The position numbers and the translations under genes are program-made. From contig JAQMRL010000003.1 in the NCBI GenBank assembly GCA_035578175.1, positions 100,924,969-100,988,968 on the forward strand: a stretch of 64,000 bases of DNA, in the 5' to 3' direction. Of the stretch, positions 41,304-53,628 are shown in pieces (within the stretch, counting starts at the first letter, position 1; the number at the start of each line of letters is the position of its first letter). The stretch is from Catonia carolina (Eukaryota > Arthropoda > Insecta > Hemiptera > Achilidae). Below the pieces are notes generated by a model, which was given only the letters and a program-made list of their open reading frames with translations, had not been told where the DNA came from and made no database searches.

Positions 41304-43986
41304 AACCAGCAGGTCCCTCGTCGTTGCTCTCTGGAACTCAGCAGGTCTTGTACGTCATGTTCACGAACTCAAACAATTTTTACATGACAATCGGGTAGAC
41401 ATTGCACTTATTACAGAGACACAATTTAAGGACACAACACACTGCCATATCACTGGTTACACACTATATCGAAGTACACATCCAGATGGAACTAGCCATG
41501 CAGGGTCGGCTATTTTTGTTCGTAATAGTATTAGTCATAATTCGTTCCCTCCGTACAGAAAATCGTACATTCAGGCTACCACGGTAGAAGTATCTTTAAT
41601 CACTCATTCCCTTACCCTTTCTTCTGTGTACTGCCCGCCTAATCATAATATATCGCGCGAACAATTTACACATTTCTTCAATTATCTAGGAAAAAATTTC
41701 ATTGCAGGTGGTGACTTTAATTCAAAACATCAACAGTTTGGATGCCGAGTTACAAACCCGCGGGGAAAAACTTTATATGATGTTTTAACTCACGAAAAAT
41801 ATTTTTACTATGCCCCTGCAGAACCCACTTACTATCCCCACAATAATCGTTGCCTCCCAGATATTCTAGATTTCTTTGTATCGTCTAAGTTCTTCCCCTA
41901 CTACGAACTTGAAACTCTTCCTGATCTATCATCTGATCACACACCCGTAATAATTACGTTAAACTCTGAACCAACCAAATTAAAGTACAGGCATTCCCTA
42001 ACATCTGGTAAAATAGACTGGAATAAGTACCAACGTATATTGTCAGAAACAACAAACCTGGGAATTTCTCTCAAAACTCCCAGTGAAATTGAGCGTGGAG
42101 TGGAAATCTTCACAAAGAATCTACAAAGCGCAGCTTGGGACAGTTGCGAAGGAGAGAACGTGTAATTTAAACAGATACCTAACGTTCCTTTTTACATCCG
42201 TCGAATGATAGTTGCTAAGCGCCGATGTCGTCGTTTATGGCAGAGAAACAGATACCCCAGCGTTAAAGCAGAACTTAATAGGCTAAATTGTCATTTACAG
42301 GTTGTCCTTTCGCGTTACAGAGCAGATAGATTTATGGCTTTCACTGAGACACTCTCTACTCAAAACAAAACACTTTGGCACACGACAAGACGAATTCTTA
42401 ACTATAACAATCCCTCATTTAGTCTACAACGACCTGATGGTTCTTGGGCGACTACCAATAGAGAGAAAGCAGAAATGCTTGCTCAGCACTTGCATAACAC
42501 ATTTCAACCACACAACCTACAACACAAAGATCATCCGAACATAGAAAATTTCCTTAATGCTCCTCTGCAACTTAGCCTTCCCCCAAAGCCAGTTTCCCCC
42601 GGGGAACTCGTCCGAGCAATTCACGATCTGCCATTAGGCAAAGCCCCGGGATATGATCTTATTACTTCAATACTTTTGCGCCATCTTCCTAGGAAATCCA
42701 TCATACTCTTAACTCACATCTTCAATTCCATTCTCCGAGTCACTCACTTCCCTATTCAGTGGAAGTACTCTATCATAATTCTCTTCTTAAAACCAGACAA
42801 ACCACCTCACCAACTAACTTCTTACAGGCCAATTAGCTTACTCTCTATTCTGTCCAAACTATTTGAGAAACTCCTTCTACCACGCCTAGTACCGTTTATC
42901 GATGCTTCAAACACAATTCCTGATCATCAGTTCGGATTTCGTTCATCTCATTCCACGCTTCAGCAATGTCACCGACTAACTGATATAATCTCTTCAGCTC
43001 TTGAAAACAGACAATATTGTTCAGCCGTGTTTCTTGATGTATCTCAAGCGTTTGATCGGGTCTGGCATGATGGACTCCTATACAAATTAAAACTAATACT
43101 TCCAGATAGCCTGTATCTAGTAATAAAATCGTTTCTAGTGGAACGTTACTTTAGAGTAAAACAAGGTGACGAACTTTCTGGAATGTACGAAGTCAATGCT
43201 GGTGTACCACAAGGAAGCGTACTTGCACCAAGGCTGTTTTCTTTAAGCACCAGTGACATACCAAATTGTATCTATACCACTATGGCTATGTTTGCTGATG
43301 ATATGGCAGTTCTTGCGGTTGATGCCGATCCTGTTATTGCAACTCAAAAGACACAAGACCATTTACACCAGATAGAGTCGTGGCTTAAACTTTGGAAAAT
43401 TAAAATTAATGAAAACAAATCGCAACAAATGACGTTTACTCTTAGAAGACAAAACTGCCCAACCGTTTACATTAATAATATTCCGCTACCTCACACTACT
43501 CAAACACGCTACTTAGGCTTACACTTGGACAGAAAACTTACATGGAACGCACATGTTACACACACACGCCACAAACTCAAAACACGCTTCTATCAACTAA
43601 AACGCTTACTCGATAGACGTTCTAAATTAAATATGTCACACAAATTAACAATCTACAAGACAATCTTAAGACCAATCTGGACATATGGAGTTCAACTTTG
43701 GGGATCTGCTAAACCCTCACACACGAAACGTATACAAGCGATTCAGAACAAGATTCTACGAACGATAACGCAATGCCCCTTTTACATCACAAACTCAATG
43801 TTGCACAAAGACTTACAAATGCCATATGTAATTGATGTCGCGAAACAACTATACAAGACGATGCATGACAAATTTGAACTACACGACAACCCTCTCATAC
43901 AAAACATGTACACTAGGGCGATACCGGGTACTCAGCGCAGACGTTTGAAGCGCCTCTGGCCAAGAGATCTTCTTGGCCAACTGTAA
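41296..43986 (+). pseudogene. Jockey ORF2, endonuclease-reverse transcriptase with one premature stop
   Basis: The ATG at 41296 lies within the end of ORF1, so coupled translation is likely. The APE-type endonuclease spans about residues 5-225 (LWNSAGLVRHV, LITETQF, AGGDFNSKH, LSSDHTPV). TAA at 42163-42165 stops translation after 289 codons; the same register is open again from 42166 through 42205 (ATG) to 43986. The second part holds the RT: FLKPDKPPHQLTSYRPISLL, FLDVSQAFDRVW, GVPQGSVLAPRLF and FADD encoded at 43291-43302, then the C-terminal HKDLQMPYV and RRLKRLWPRDLLGQL blocks. The stop separates endonuclease from RT and should abolish function. Confidence 0.88.
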
Positions 43987-44216
43987 GACTGTGGTGATGA
44001 CTGCACGCTCCTTCAAGTAAATCAAGTTTTGAAACATTAGCTTCACATTTAGAAATTGTTATATTAATTTAATAACAGATACTAAATTTCAATTAAAAGT
44101 GTCAAAAAAAAAAGAAATTACTCAACCATTTTAAATAATTGGGTGAAATTTATTGAAAAAAGAAACAACAACAAACAGTCTATGAAGAATAAAATAATGA
44201 AATTGGAACAAGTTTT

Positions 44217-44770
44217 CATATCCAGGAATCTACAAAAAGAAAAACTTTTTAGGAACAGTAAATTGCGGCATTACAACACAATTTTCAAACCAGAGATTCT
44301 CTATGGAACTGAAACTATTTAGTGCAAAAACTTCTGAAAACAGAGAGAAAAATAAGAGGATAAAATCTGTTAGCATCAGGGCAAAGAAGATTCAAAATGA
44401 AAAAATAATTAACTAAGGCATCGAAACAGAAGAATCAATCATAAAGAAAAGATTCTTTCTTCTCAGAGAAGAATGTTGTTCTCTAAAGAGAATAAATTCT
44501 TTGGTCATCTAAGGAGAATGAGTAACTAAGGTTAAATAAAAAAATATTTAACATTTGCAACGATAAGAACAGAATGAATTTTAACCACAGACAACAGCTG
44601 AAAATGGATAAACTAAGCTTTACAGAAAATGACTATTGCGATAAAACGGGAATTAGAAGTAAAGTGTTTGGGTTGGAAATTACTGCAGAACTTAAGCCAG
44701 AAAGGGCTAAAATAAATACTTTACAACTTCTCCGAAGAATAACTAAAGGCGATTTCTGAGAGAATTTGAA
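44217..44770 (+). pseudogene. Degraded LINE C-terminal region
   Basis: Broken frames read KLRHYNTIFKPEILYGTET and FFGHLRRM, reminiscent of the thumb and C-terminal blocks of RTE-like RT proteins, then a 61-codon open piece (44574-44759: MNFNHRQQLKMDKLSFTEND...). The match is loose, and it lies just after the Jockey target site. Confidence 0.35.
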
Positions 44771-45059
44771 GTATTATTGGTAATTACACATTATTGGTAA
44801 GAAAAAAAAGACAACATCCAAAAAAAAACTCCTTAGTTATTTTTGAGTATCTGCTTAGTATGTAACATTCAACATTGTTACTTTGTTACTTTTACTCAAT
44901 ACTGTACTTTGATAGACTCATAACTCCCATGTTTCAGTTAAAACACACACCTTGGATAACAGATTTAAATTGTTGTGTAAAGTGATGGATCGACGTTCGG
45001 TACCTTCAATCAGGCGAAAACTAACGACATACAAGTCCATAGGTCAATTTGGATGTACA

Positions 45060-45275
45060 CGGTCTAATTAATGGATGTTCAGCTGCCATCAGTGACAGCT
45101 CGGATTCAGAGGTTTCAATCGAAGACGTGAATATTAGCTAACGCACTCTATTACGTTTGTAACGCTGTAGTACATAACGACCTAAAAATTCCTCTGGTGT
45201 AGGACGTTTTCATTCAACTTTATTGAAACTTCCACAAGACTTTTCACTCATCCAAACCTACTGATACGCAAAACC
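45060..45275 (+). pseudogene. Jockey-like LINE C-terminal fragment
   Basis: Reads ALYYVCNAVVHNDLKIPLV, DVFIQLY and NFHKTFHSSKPT with stops. It matches in layout the end of the intact element (FYITNSMLHKDLQMPYV, DVAKQLYKTM). Only about 130 bases are convincing. Confidence 0.4.
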
Positions 45276-45289
45276 TCTTTCCATAATTT

Positions 45290-45475
45290 ACCTTCTTCTT
45301 CTTCTTATAGTGCCCTCTCCAACCGGAAGTTGTCAATTATGACGGCTATTCGGATTTTGGACACCGCAGCTCTGAACAGCTCCGCTGAGGTACAACGAAA
45401 CCAGTCGCAAAGATTCTTCAACCAAGAAAGTCTTCTTCCCACATCTCCACATCATTTACCTTACTACATTTAGAG
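45290..45475 (-). pseudogene. RTE-type LINE 3' end with GAA tail
   Basis: On the - strand: RLSWLKNLCDWFRCTSAELF, RAAVSKIRIAVIIDNFRLE, stop, then (GAAGAA)n at 45296-45311. These are the final residues and tail of an RTE protein of the same type as 24170-24806. Confidence 0.6.
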
Positions 45476-46691
45476 GTGATTAAGGAGGAAATGTAGCAGA
45501 GATCTGCTATTTTAGGAATGATTATATGTCACTAATAAATAAATAAATGAATTAGTAAAAAGCAAATAAGTAAAATTACTTGTCAGTCAATGGTGCTCTC
45601 CATGCACTTCATTCTCTCATGTCATTCATTCTTTCATCCACCATCGTACTCAATGATCGTTTAATTTGTAACAGTTATGAATTTTACCAATGACGTTAAA
45701 AAAATAAGAAAAATGATTGTAAAATTAGCATAAAGTAAAATCAATATTAGTGAAATTACTTCTCTGTTTAACTATAGCGTTAATTATTTTCACTCGTGAT
45801 TCACCTATCTTTCTTTATAAATTAACACTAAACTTAAAACTGTTCGAAAATACAAGTAATATAGTGTAACAGATTTATTTATTTGTCAGGAAAAAATATT
45901 AAACATACGAGTAACATACTTAAATAGAAAAGAAGTTTTCCATTTTCGTCGATATTTTTTTTTTATAATGCGTTGGATGCTTGTCAAAAGTCAGTTGAAA
46001 AAGTGGTATTTTCATGACTATTTTTCTCGTTTATAACTAACACATTATGAAAGGCTTTAAAAGTATATTCGTTGCATTACTAAACTGAAATAGTGCTGTA
46101 ACTGATCTGTTGATGGCTGTGTCATGTATAATAATCATACTCGTACAATGAATTTGAAAGTGCGCAGAATATTCCCACGCGTACGAACATTGAAAGCAGA
46201 ATATTCAACGTCAATTATGTAAATTGGAGAAACTAAATACGCAAAGAAGGACAGCGATATGAGTTAAATGATACTACTGAAAATGTTAAAAATAAAGAAA
46301 ACCATTTTATTGGGCAATCAAACGATTTAAATTGTAGACGGATGTCGTGTCTGGTTAACCGGATATTCAACTTATTAACCCTCTTGTTTCAACTTAAAAT
46401 TCAAAAATTAATCCATCATCTTTATTATTACGTACTAGATTTCTTTTCAATAAAATTATTAACGGATAATATTTATTTATGGTGAATAATTTATCAGGTT
46501 CGTTTAAAATCTTTTAACCTATTTATCTATAATTATTTTAAGTTTATTTAAAGGTTGTCGGTGACTGCACACAAACTATTGATAAGCGAGTAACAATCTT
46601 TCATGTAATCCTTTAGCAATTGAACCCAGGACTGTCCATTTGTTATCCAGCGTAATCTAGACTTTTAGTCCACTGTGCCATGTACGTATTC
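45476..46691. other. No recognised gene
   Basis: AT-rich. No supported ORF or repeat family. Confidence 0.35.
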
Positions 46692-46830
46692 ATCGTCATC
46701 ATCATCATCATCATCATCTGTCAAGGATTAGGCTCAATGTCCTGTTCCGGCATCCATCTCTTTTTAAGTCTTCTCAAACCTCGCTTCCCGCTAGGTTTAT
46801 ATTTTAATGCTCGTAGAGGAAGTCTGTGTG
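46692..46830 (-). pseudogene. RTE-type LINE 3' end with ATG-repeat tail
   Basis: On the - strand: LRALKYKPSGKRGLRRLKKR, WMPEQDIEPNP-stop, then (ATG)n at 46692-46721. A short protein end running straight into a trinucleotide tail is the RTE pattern. It is a separate lineage from the GAA-tailed ones. Confidence 0.6.
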
Positions 46831-47579
46831 CTGTTATGCAAAGTAAATTTACGTCAAAAACTAAATGAAATCGAAGCAATATCATATGAAAATCAAAAAT
46901 TTCTACGTTTTAAATTCTGTAATGTGTCTACAGCACGGTGGCACCTAGACCATTTACCGACCCTTACACAAACAAACACACACACACACGCAGCAACCCC
47001 TTACCAGCCATAGTCTGTCTTACCAGTGTTCTACATTGTTCGTGAGTCACCTACTACGCGCTTAACTGCAATACTACCATTTGTAATACCAATTGAAATT
47101 ACGAGTTACCATTATTACCAGTTTTAATTATTTTTATCAAAATTGTATAAATTTTCAAAATCTACGAATTATTCCTTGAAAAATTAGTCCAAACACGGTG
47201 TCATTGTGACGATCCTAAGCATTTCCGATGTTCGATTTCATTCTGACTGCCGTTGTTCAATAATATTATAATAAATTATATAATAAATTAAACAATAATT
47301 ATTTATTATTATTATTATTATAAATGTAACAATTAATAATAAAAAAAAAATAGTGTGTCATGTGACACAATATCTGTACAATAATATTTTACCACAGATC
47401 TGTATTTAAATTTTGGGTATCATTATAGTAGCGTTAAACGTCAGCGTATGTAAAACGTCAGACTACCACGAAGAAATCAGTTCTGAAGTGTGCGAACGTT
47501 GGTTTTTGAAACTCTTCTTCCATCTATTCTTGTCGGAACAGTTATTATCATAGATAACGCTCCGTACCACATATTTTAA
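46831..47579. other. No recognised gene; small ATT microsatellite
   Basis: (TTA)n at about 47304-47321. Otherwise no supported content. Confidence 0.35.
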
Positions 47580-47780
47580 ATCTCCCCTACAATTCACTCC
47601 CTTAATATTACCCACCATTATTGATAGACCAATACCTGGATGTCTTAAGATATGCCCCACTAGCCTATCCCTTCTTTTTGTAAGATGTTCCATGTACTTC
47701 TTTTTTATCCACTTGTCTAAGAACCTCTAAATTACTTATTTTGTCCACGCACCTAATCTTTAGCATTTTTCTGAACTCCC
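47580..47780 (-). pseudogene. LINE-B copy 4, internal fragment
   Basis: On the - strand it reads RCVDKISNLEVLR and MEHLTKRRDRLVGHILRHPG, IGLSIMVGNIKGVNC with disruptions, the same thumb region as 12060-13238. Both ends are cut off. Confidence 0.65.
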
Positions 47781-47816
47781 CCACAGCAGGGGGAGTGGGA
47801 ATGAAGTAAATGACAA

Positions 47817-48036
47817 CATCACTTCATTCACCACAGGGTCTGGCTGTAAAGTGAAATTCATTAATCTCAGAAAAGATAACTCTGACTAGTGTCTTTTACA
47901 CCGCAACCTCTTCTGTTCTTAAATAGTTCATATAATTGTCTGACTACGTGATAAGAAACAGAACTATTTATTTGTGGCCCTGGAACCAGCAGATCGAGTG
48001 CAATTAATTTAACACTCCACCTGCCCGTTATGGGCA
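47817..48036 (+). repeat. FamN, 3' half
   Basis: From CATCACTTCATTCACCACAG to CGTTATGGGCA. The 5' half is missing. Confidence 0.7.
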
Positions 48037-49663
48037 TTCTTTATAATAAACAGGGTATTAAAATACGATTATGTTCACAGTACTAGATCATGATTTTAAA
48101 ATACAAAATTTTTAGTCAGTCATCAAAAGTAATGTTTTATAGAAATTTCAACAAATAACATAACGCATAAATTCCTGTGTAGTAATTTAATATAATTTTA
48201 TAAAATATAAAATTAATTAAGGCAATTCAACATTTTCGCCTAACCCGACAACCTAGTTTGAATAATCTGGAATCCGAAATAAATTAAATTTTTGTTAATA
48301 TTGTCGGAAAGAATAAAATGACAAGAAAGTTAATAATTGGTCTCTGTAACAGTAGAAGAAAATTTAATACGGACAAGTTAAACCGGCGGGGTGACCACTG
48401 TGACAAGTAATAGCATCGATGAGCAAACTAGCTGGCCATAAGACTTTTTCTCTGTCATGAGATTCATAAAGCAAAGATAAAAAAATAATATGTAAAAAAG
48501 ATAAATAAAGAAAGAAGCCCGTGGGAGAATATCGGCCCGGCTTCTATTTCATTCTTTTTCAAAACATTTAATGGTCCCAATATATTATTCCTGTCTCCAT
48601 TCGCGTCGGAAACCGTTTTTTACCTAGACTTGGTTAGCTTTTTAACAAATAACAACAGGACAAAGGTTAAAAATGTATCTCGCATCGCGTCTATTTTATT
48701 TTTATAGTTATTATTATATTTTTCGTATTTTTTTTCTCCGGCAGTACAAGAAGTAAACATAACGTATAAGTGTATATAGGAGTTATAGAAGGACGGAAAA
48801 CCATTGAAGAGTTTGTCCACGGGGGTCCTAAAACAGATAAAATAAGATAAAAACATTCTTATTTGTTGTATACAGTTAAAGTTTCTAATGGATGAAGAAA
48901 TAACAGCTGTCACAATACTTAACTTCTTCACATCTTGTAATCAGTTTATTGTCTTCATTAGTCTAGAGATATTGAAGTGAAGCTAATCTTTCTTGCTACC
49001 CCCTTCTACGGCCAACAAAACCACGTTAAAGCTTCACATGGCTAATTTGCTCGTACATGAACATTACAAGAAAGATATTTATACATTTTTACAAATAATT
49101 AAATAAAACATTTGAATATTTTTCTTACTTAATTTAAAATGTAATATCTAAAGTTATGTTGTAATATTTTTACTGGAAACCCATCTCAAAACATCAATGT
49201 TGTAAATGTTTAATATACTACCTTAAAAATTGTACATCTTTTATTTATGGCTTCTTCTTTAAATTCAAATAAGCCGATAGTATTGAAAACATCAGTTCTT
49301 TAACAAAAAATATAAATAACAAATTTTATTAAATTTTCTGCAACTCATTTGTTTTGTTTCTTCCCCACCATTAAATTCTTTCCACTGGACAAAATTATTC
49401 TTTCACACTACAGTATCATAAAATCATATTTTTATTACTGTAATTTTCATTACAAATTTATTGATTCAATTCGTCTTAGTTGTAAGACATTTTTCATAGT
49501 TTTGATTGATTTTGTCTCATTGAACCATAGGACAGTTTAGAAAACATGTCAATATTAATTAACATGTCACTTGTTCTATAATTTTATTCGTTCTTTTAAC
49601 GAATTTCTTGGTGACAGTTAAGTTATTAGTTAAATTTTTGATGCCTCATTATCATCATTTGTT
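48037..49663. other. No recognised gene
   Basis: A 103-codon - strand frame (48931-48620) has no recognisable features and AT-driven composition. Nothing else is supported. Confidence 0.35.
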
Positions 49664-50345
49664 TTTTTTTATCCGAGGCGGCGAGAAAAACTCATGTTCA
49701 CTCCATCACAACGGGAGAAGTAGTGTTGGACTCAATGAGGCGTGCCTGAGTGGGATTCAAACCCACGACCGCATGATGAGAGACGAGCACGTTACCAACT
49801 ACGCCAATGCGGTCGGGTTTAGCATTAGCAGAAATTAGCATTACCGTCTGCATTAGCAGAAATTGCAGAACAGTCAGACGTAAAACAAAAACAAAAAACA
49901 ATCTTTCAAAGGAAATCTTTCTTTAAAGGAAATAAGTGTGCCTACTTTATGAGATTGGGACAGGATCGATTTACTGTGGGAGAGGGAGATTCCGCTGATC
50001 TCCAGATGTCTCCTCCCTCCGCAGTCTCCCAATCACCCTCTCCGCAAACTAAGCAACCAACTTCCAGCTCTCCTCATCCCGCAGCATCGCTGCCCCGACT
50101 CTCTCTGAGCTCCACTGTGCAACCTCTATCTTCTCAGATGTCTCCATTTTTTCGAAGCCAAAATAGGGACATCTTTCAAAAATATGCGAAATGGACTCCT
50201 CCTCTTCACTGTCGTATATTCGACATTTCGGCACTTCACTAAGTTTGAACCTCGTCAAATATACCCCAAAGCAACCATGTCCTGTTAACAACTGCGAAAG
50301 TTCGTGGGTGGTATCACCAAACATTCTCCTTATCCACACCTGGAC
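49664..50345 (-). pseudogene. R1-type LINE 3' end, interrupted by SINE sequence
   Basis: On the - strand, 50339-50049 codes ELSQLLTGHGCFGVYLTRF and CRIYDSEEEESISHIFERCP, the 'LTGHG-x-F-x-x-Y-L' and Cys/His knuckle found after the RT of R1-clade proteins. 49928-50045 and 49664-49741 are non-coding or C-terminal parts repeated at 53025-53150 and 52684-52765. tRNA-like SINE sequence lies between them at 49741-49895. Confidence 0.6.
49741..49895. repeat. tRNA-like SINE head (-) joined to a T2 tail (+)
   Basis: 49745-49822 on the - strand has box-B-like GGGTTTGAATCCCAC and a box-A-like region. 49840-49895 is a T2 tail in the opposite direction ('ctgcattagcagaaattgcag', AAAACAAAAACAAAAAAC). The pieces point different ways, so the unit is rearranged. 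Confidence 0.5.
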
Positions 50346-50883
50346 ATTTGGAATGAACCTCCTTGTCCATCATCATTTGTTTATCAAGGAAGATTTCCAC
50401 GTAAACGGTTGATTTAGAAAATCTTTTAAACAAAAGTTGTCATTTTATATTGTCGCTAATACGGTTGTTCAATGAAAGATATTGTTAAGTAAACAACCAG
50501 GAAATAATTCGCCATAAGATGCAGCTGTCCATTTGGAATTTTGATAAAGAGTTATATTAATTTAAGTTCCAACACCAGCAGTTGATAATGAATATTGAAA
50601 CCGCAATATACAACTGCACTTAATACAGAAGTACTGGGATAACGATTTTTGGTCTATGGAGAGAGAATTAAAATGCTTCACTATTAAAAGAAGAAAACTG
50701 AAATTTTAATCATAGGGCAATTAATAAACTTAATTTTAGTTTTCTAAAACTTTTCAGTGTACCTTACTTAACAAATAGTTGTGAGCAAACGACTTCTCTT
50801 TAATTCGGAATTACTTTTAGTGAAAATCGAAATCATCCGCTAATTCCCTCTTTATTATTAAAAAAAATATGTCAATTTTAATA

Positions 50884-51720
50884 TTTTTACTTTCTCTTTC
50901 TACCTATTTACCGAAATCGAGTTTCCACTAGAAATAAACGTTTTCACGTCTCCTGAATCCATAAAAATCTGTTTTTACCGATTCGTCTGTGTGTACGCGC
51001 GCGCGTGTGGCTGTGTGGGTGTGCGCATGTGTGTGAACAAACTAACTCAAAATCGGAAAAACGTAGACTACGAAGTTGAAACTTGAAACTTTAGTTCGGT
51101 CCCACATGGAGACCTGACACGAAAATGTTTATCAAATTGGTCGATAGGGAGTTATAGTTTATTCGTGAAATTTTTCATTTTTTTGCATTTTTTTCAAAAA
51201 CGCCTCATTTACTATATTTTCTGTGTTTTACAAGATGCAGTAATCGGCATGTCTGCTAAAATTCGTAGGGAGCTGTGCACTCGTAATAGCTTCTTTTTTA
51301 ATTTCAGCCTTAATTTAGGGGAAAAGTGTAGATAAAATCGAAGTCATAATAAATTAAAACCTACAAGTTTTATCTCAAGTGTTTACTTCTGCAGTGCTTA
51401 ATTTAATGTCAATTGGTAATTTTCCATATTTAACAAATTGAAATCGGTAAAAAATTAGTTTTCAAAATGGGATTTTTGTAACATAGCTACATTGTTTTTT
51501 AGAAAACTAGGTTAAGAAATAAATAGTTCGGTATTTACTAAGTTATGAGTTTAATAAAGTTAGGCTCCAATTGGTGAAATGTTTTAAAATTAGAAATTAC
51601 AACTAATGTTCCACCATTATTTGATATCTTACCTCTCGTTTTGTGATTGTAACTTGAAATATTATACTGCTCATTAAATTGGTTCTTTTTACATCGGCAA
51701 GAGAATCCATGTGAAAAGTT
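50884..51720 (+). repeat. FamQ copy G, strongly diverged
   Basis: Starts TTTTTACTTTCTCTTTCTACC and ends CGGCAAGAGAATCCATGTGA. The internal (GTGC)/(GT) tract is at about 50991-51033. Many substitutions mark it as the oldest copy. Confidence 0.65.
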
Positions 51721-52683
51721 ACAACAAATTTAAAATTTCTGTATTAATAATTAGATTTTATAGTCAATCTTATAGTATTTACTTAGTTCTCGTATTTGAA
51801 AATTGGGGTATAAATAAATACAAATAGTATGCCTACACGTAAACGAGATCAGTAGTTTGTCTAGATATTAATTATTTTTATCAGCGATAATTATCATTAT
51901 GATGCAATAGTACCCAAAGTATTCTTAACGTGGTATCTTTAAAATGTAGAATATTGCTTTCTATACAATTTTGACAACACTCGATTCATAAAAAAAACAA
52001 AATGCTATTGGTGAGGCAACGGTTGCGGTGTACGGTGTGTGTTAAAGAATTATCTTCAACAACTTAATAATCGGGAAGTTGTTCTCAACGTTTGGCTCAA
52101 TAACGTGGTTAAGAAAGATAAAATGCAATAAAATATAAATACTAATAAAAATAAAGAAAATCGTATTCAAATGTGACTTGCTGCAGTATGACAAGTGGGG
52201 ATTAGGCCTATTTGTAGGATGGTTGTCAAACAAGCCAAGGACGATCTCCACCTGCACAAAGACCTCCCCGCCCGGTAGGTGGTCCACCACGAGGACAAGG
52301 AATATGTGCACTGCACGCGGTGGTGGTACATGAAAAATTGGAGGAATCCGGTATGTTAAGGATAGATTGTTTTGCTCAGACTATGCGGGTTATGACTACA
52401 ATTTTGTGATAGTTTTTGTTTATTTATTTACATATAAACATATAAAATTCTTTAAAAAATTTAAATGATTGGCATCCAGTGTAAAAAATACACATAACGA
52501 TTACTTTAAAATAAATTAGTCATTAATACATTTTACATTTAATCAATGTAAAACAATAATTATTTGCAATTAGATTGTTCATTCCTCCTAACTTAAATGC
52601 AGATAACTATTCTAATAACTTAGTACTATAAAGAAGTAAAATTTGTTTGTTCGTACAAGGTAATCTAAGAAATTACCCAAACT
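51721..52683. other. No recognised gene
   Basis: A less AT-rich patch at 52230-52350 has a short frame on the + strand (LHLHKDLPAR-stop) but no recognised family. Otherwise nothing. Confidence 0.35.
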
Positions 52684-53150
52684 TTTTTTTCTATCCGAGG
52701 CGGCGAGAAAAACTCATGTTCACTCCCTCACGATGGGGGAAGTAGTGTTGGACTCAATTGAGGCGTTCTCGTCCAGCCCCAAGGAGGCCGCAACCTCTTA
52801 CCAACCAAAAACCCGCCGCTTGGCCACTTGATCCGACATCAGCAAACAACCCTCCACCTCCCTCGGAACTGTTTATATAATACTAGAAGGGAAATGCCGG
52901 GTTAAAAAAAAAGTTACATACCGACAGCGGGGCGTGAAAGGGAACGTAGCCTAATTCCGCTCTCGCTGTCACTGACCAACACTCACTCTCTCACTTTCAT
53001 TCATCTCTTTCATCACCAACTCAGGAAATTAGTGTGCCTACCTTACCTACTGAGATCGGGACAGGATTGATTCACTGTGGGAGAGGGGGATCCCGCTGAT
53101 CTCCTTATGTCTCCTCCCTCCGCAGTCTCCCGACCACTCTCTCCGTCTTC
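52684..53150 (-). repeat. Second copy of the R1-type LINE 3' region
   Basis: 'atccgaggcggcgagaaaaactc' and 'gggacaggatt...cccgctgatctcc' blocks match 49664-49741 and 49928-50045. The 260 bases between them here show what the first copy lost. It is less AT-rich than the surroundings. Confidence 0.6.
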
Positions 53151-53233
53151 TTCTTTTCCCTTTTCTTCTTCTTCGTCGTCGTCCTCCTCCTCCTCTTTCG
53201 CCTTCTCCTCCTTCTCCTCCTCCTCCTCCTCCA
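53149..53233. repeat. Purine/pyrimidine-rich (CTT/TCC)n microsatellite
   Basis: A run of CTTCTT, GTCGTC and CTCCTCCTC units that would read as a Glu/Lys-rich peptide on the - strand; this is a repeat, not a gene. Confidence 0.75.
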
Positions 53234-53490
53234 CCTACTTTACGGATTAGGCTTGTTCTAGCTTCTACCTATCTTCTTCGTAGTCTACCCAACGAGCGTA
53301 CTCTTTGCGGACTGTATCTTAATGCCAGTAGCGGATATCGATCCTCTTGCATGCGGCTTACCTGTTGTAACCACCTCTCCCTATATCGTTCAATCCTCTG
53401 GCTCACAGTTTCCCTTCCACCCAAATCATGCCGGACTGTCTCACTCTTGATGCGATCCCTAAATGTTACTCCTCCCATCGATCTCAAAGA
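53234..53490 (-). pseudogene. C-terminal fragment of an RTE-type reverse transcriptase
   Basis: The - strand reads TVSQRIERYRERWLQQVSRM, QEDRYPLLALRYSPQRVR and SLGRLRRR-stop. The 'R-W-x-x-H/Q-V-x-R-M' and 'GR-x-R-R' blocks are the usual RTE end. Only 72 codons are open. Confidence 0.55.
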
Positions 53491-53628
53491 AAAAAACCCA
53501 TCTCAGATGCTTCTAATTTCCTACCCTCAGATTTCCTTAGAACCCAATGACAAAAACCTGAGCTTGCCCATTATTGTAACAATTACATAGCATTCGTAAC
53601 ATTTTAAGAATTTTATAACATAGAAATA

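Larger units (their letters stand above)
39636..44122 (+). mobile_element. Jockey-clade LINE, almost complete, with 11-bp target duplications
   Basis: The duplications AAGAAATTACT are at 39636-39646 and 44112-44122, exact. The element proper is 39647-44111 (4465 bases): a 307-base 5' UTR, ORF1, ORF2, a short 3' UTR and an A-run (44104-44111 onward). The length and two-ORF plan fit full-length Jockey elements. One stop codon in ORF2 is the only clear disabling change, so insertion was recent. Confidence 0.9.

Noticed and set aside
48620..48931. 103-codon minus-strand ORF
   Set aside because: Its composition follows the local AT bias, there is no domain or splice context, and no repeat or partner supports it.
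53043..53234. Glu/Lys-rich minus-strand ORF
   Set aside because: It is produced by a trinucleotide microsatellite joined to LINE sequence.
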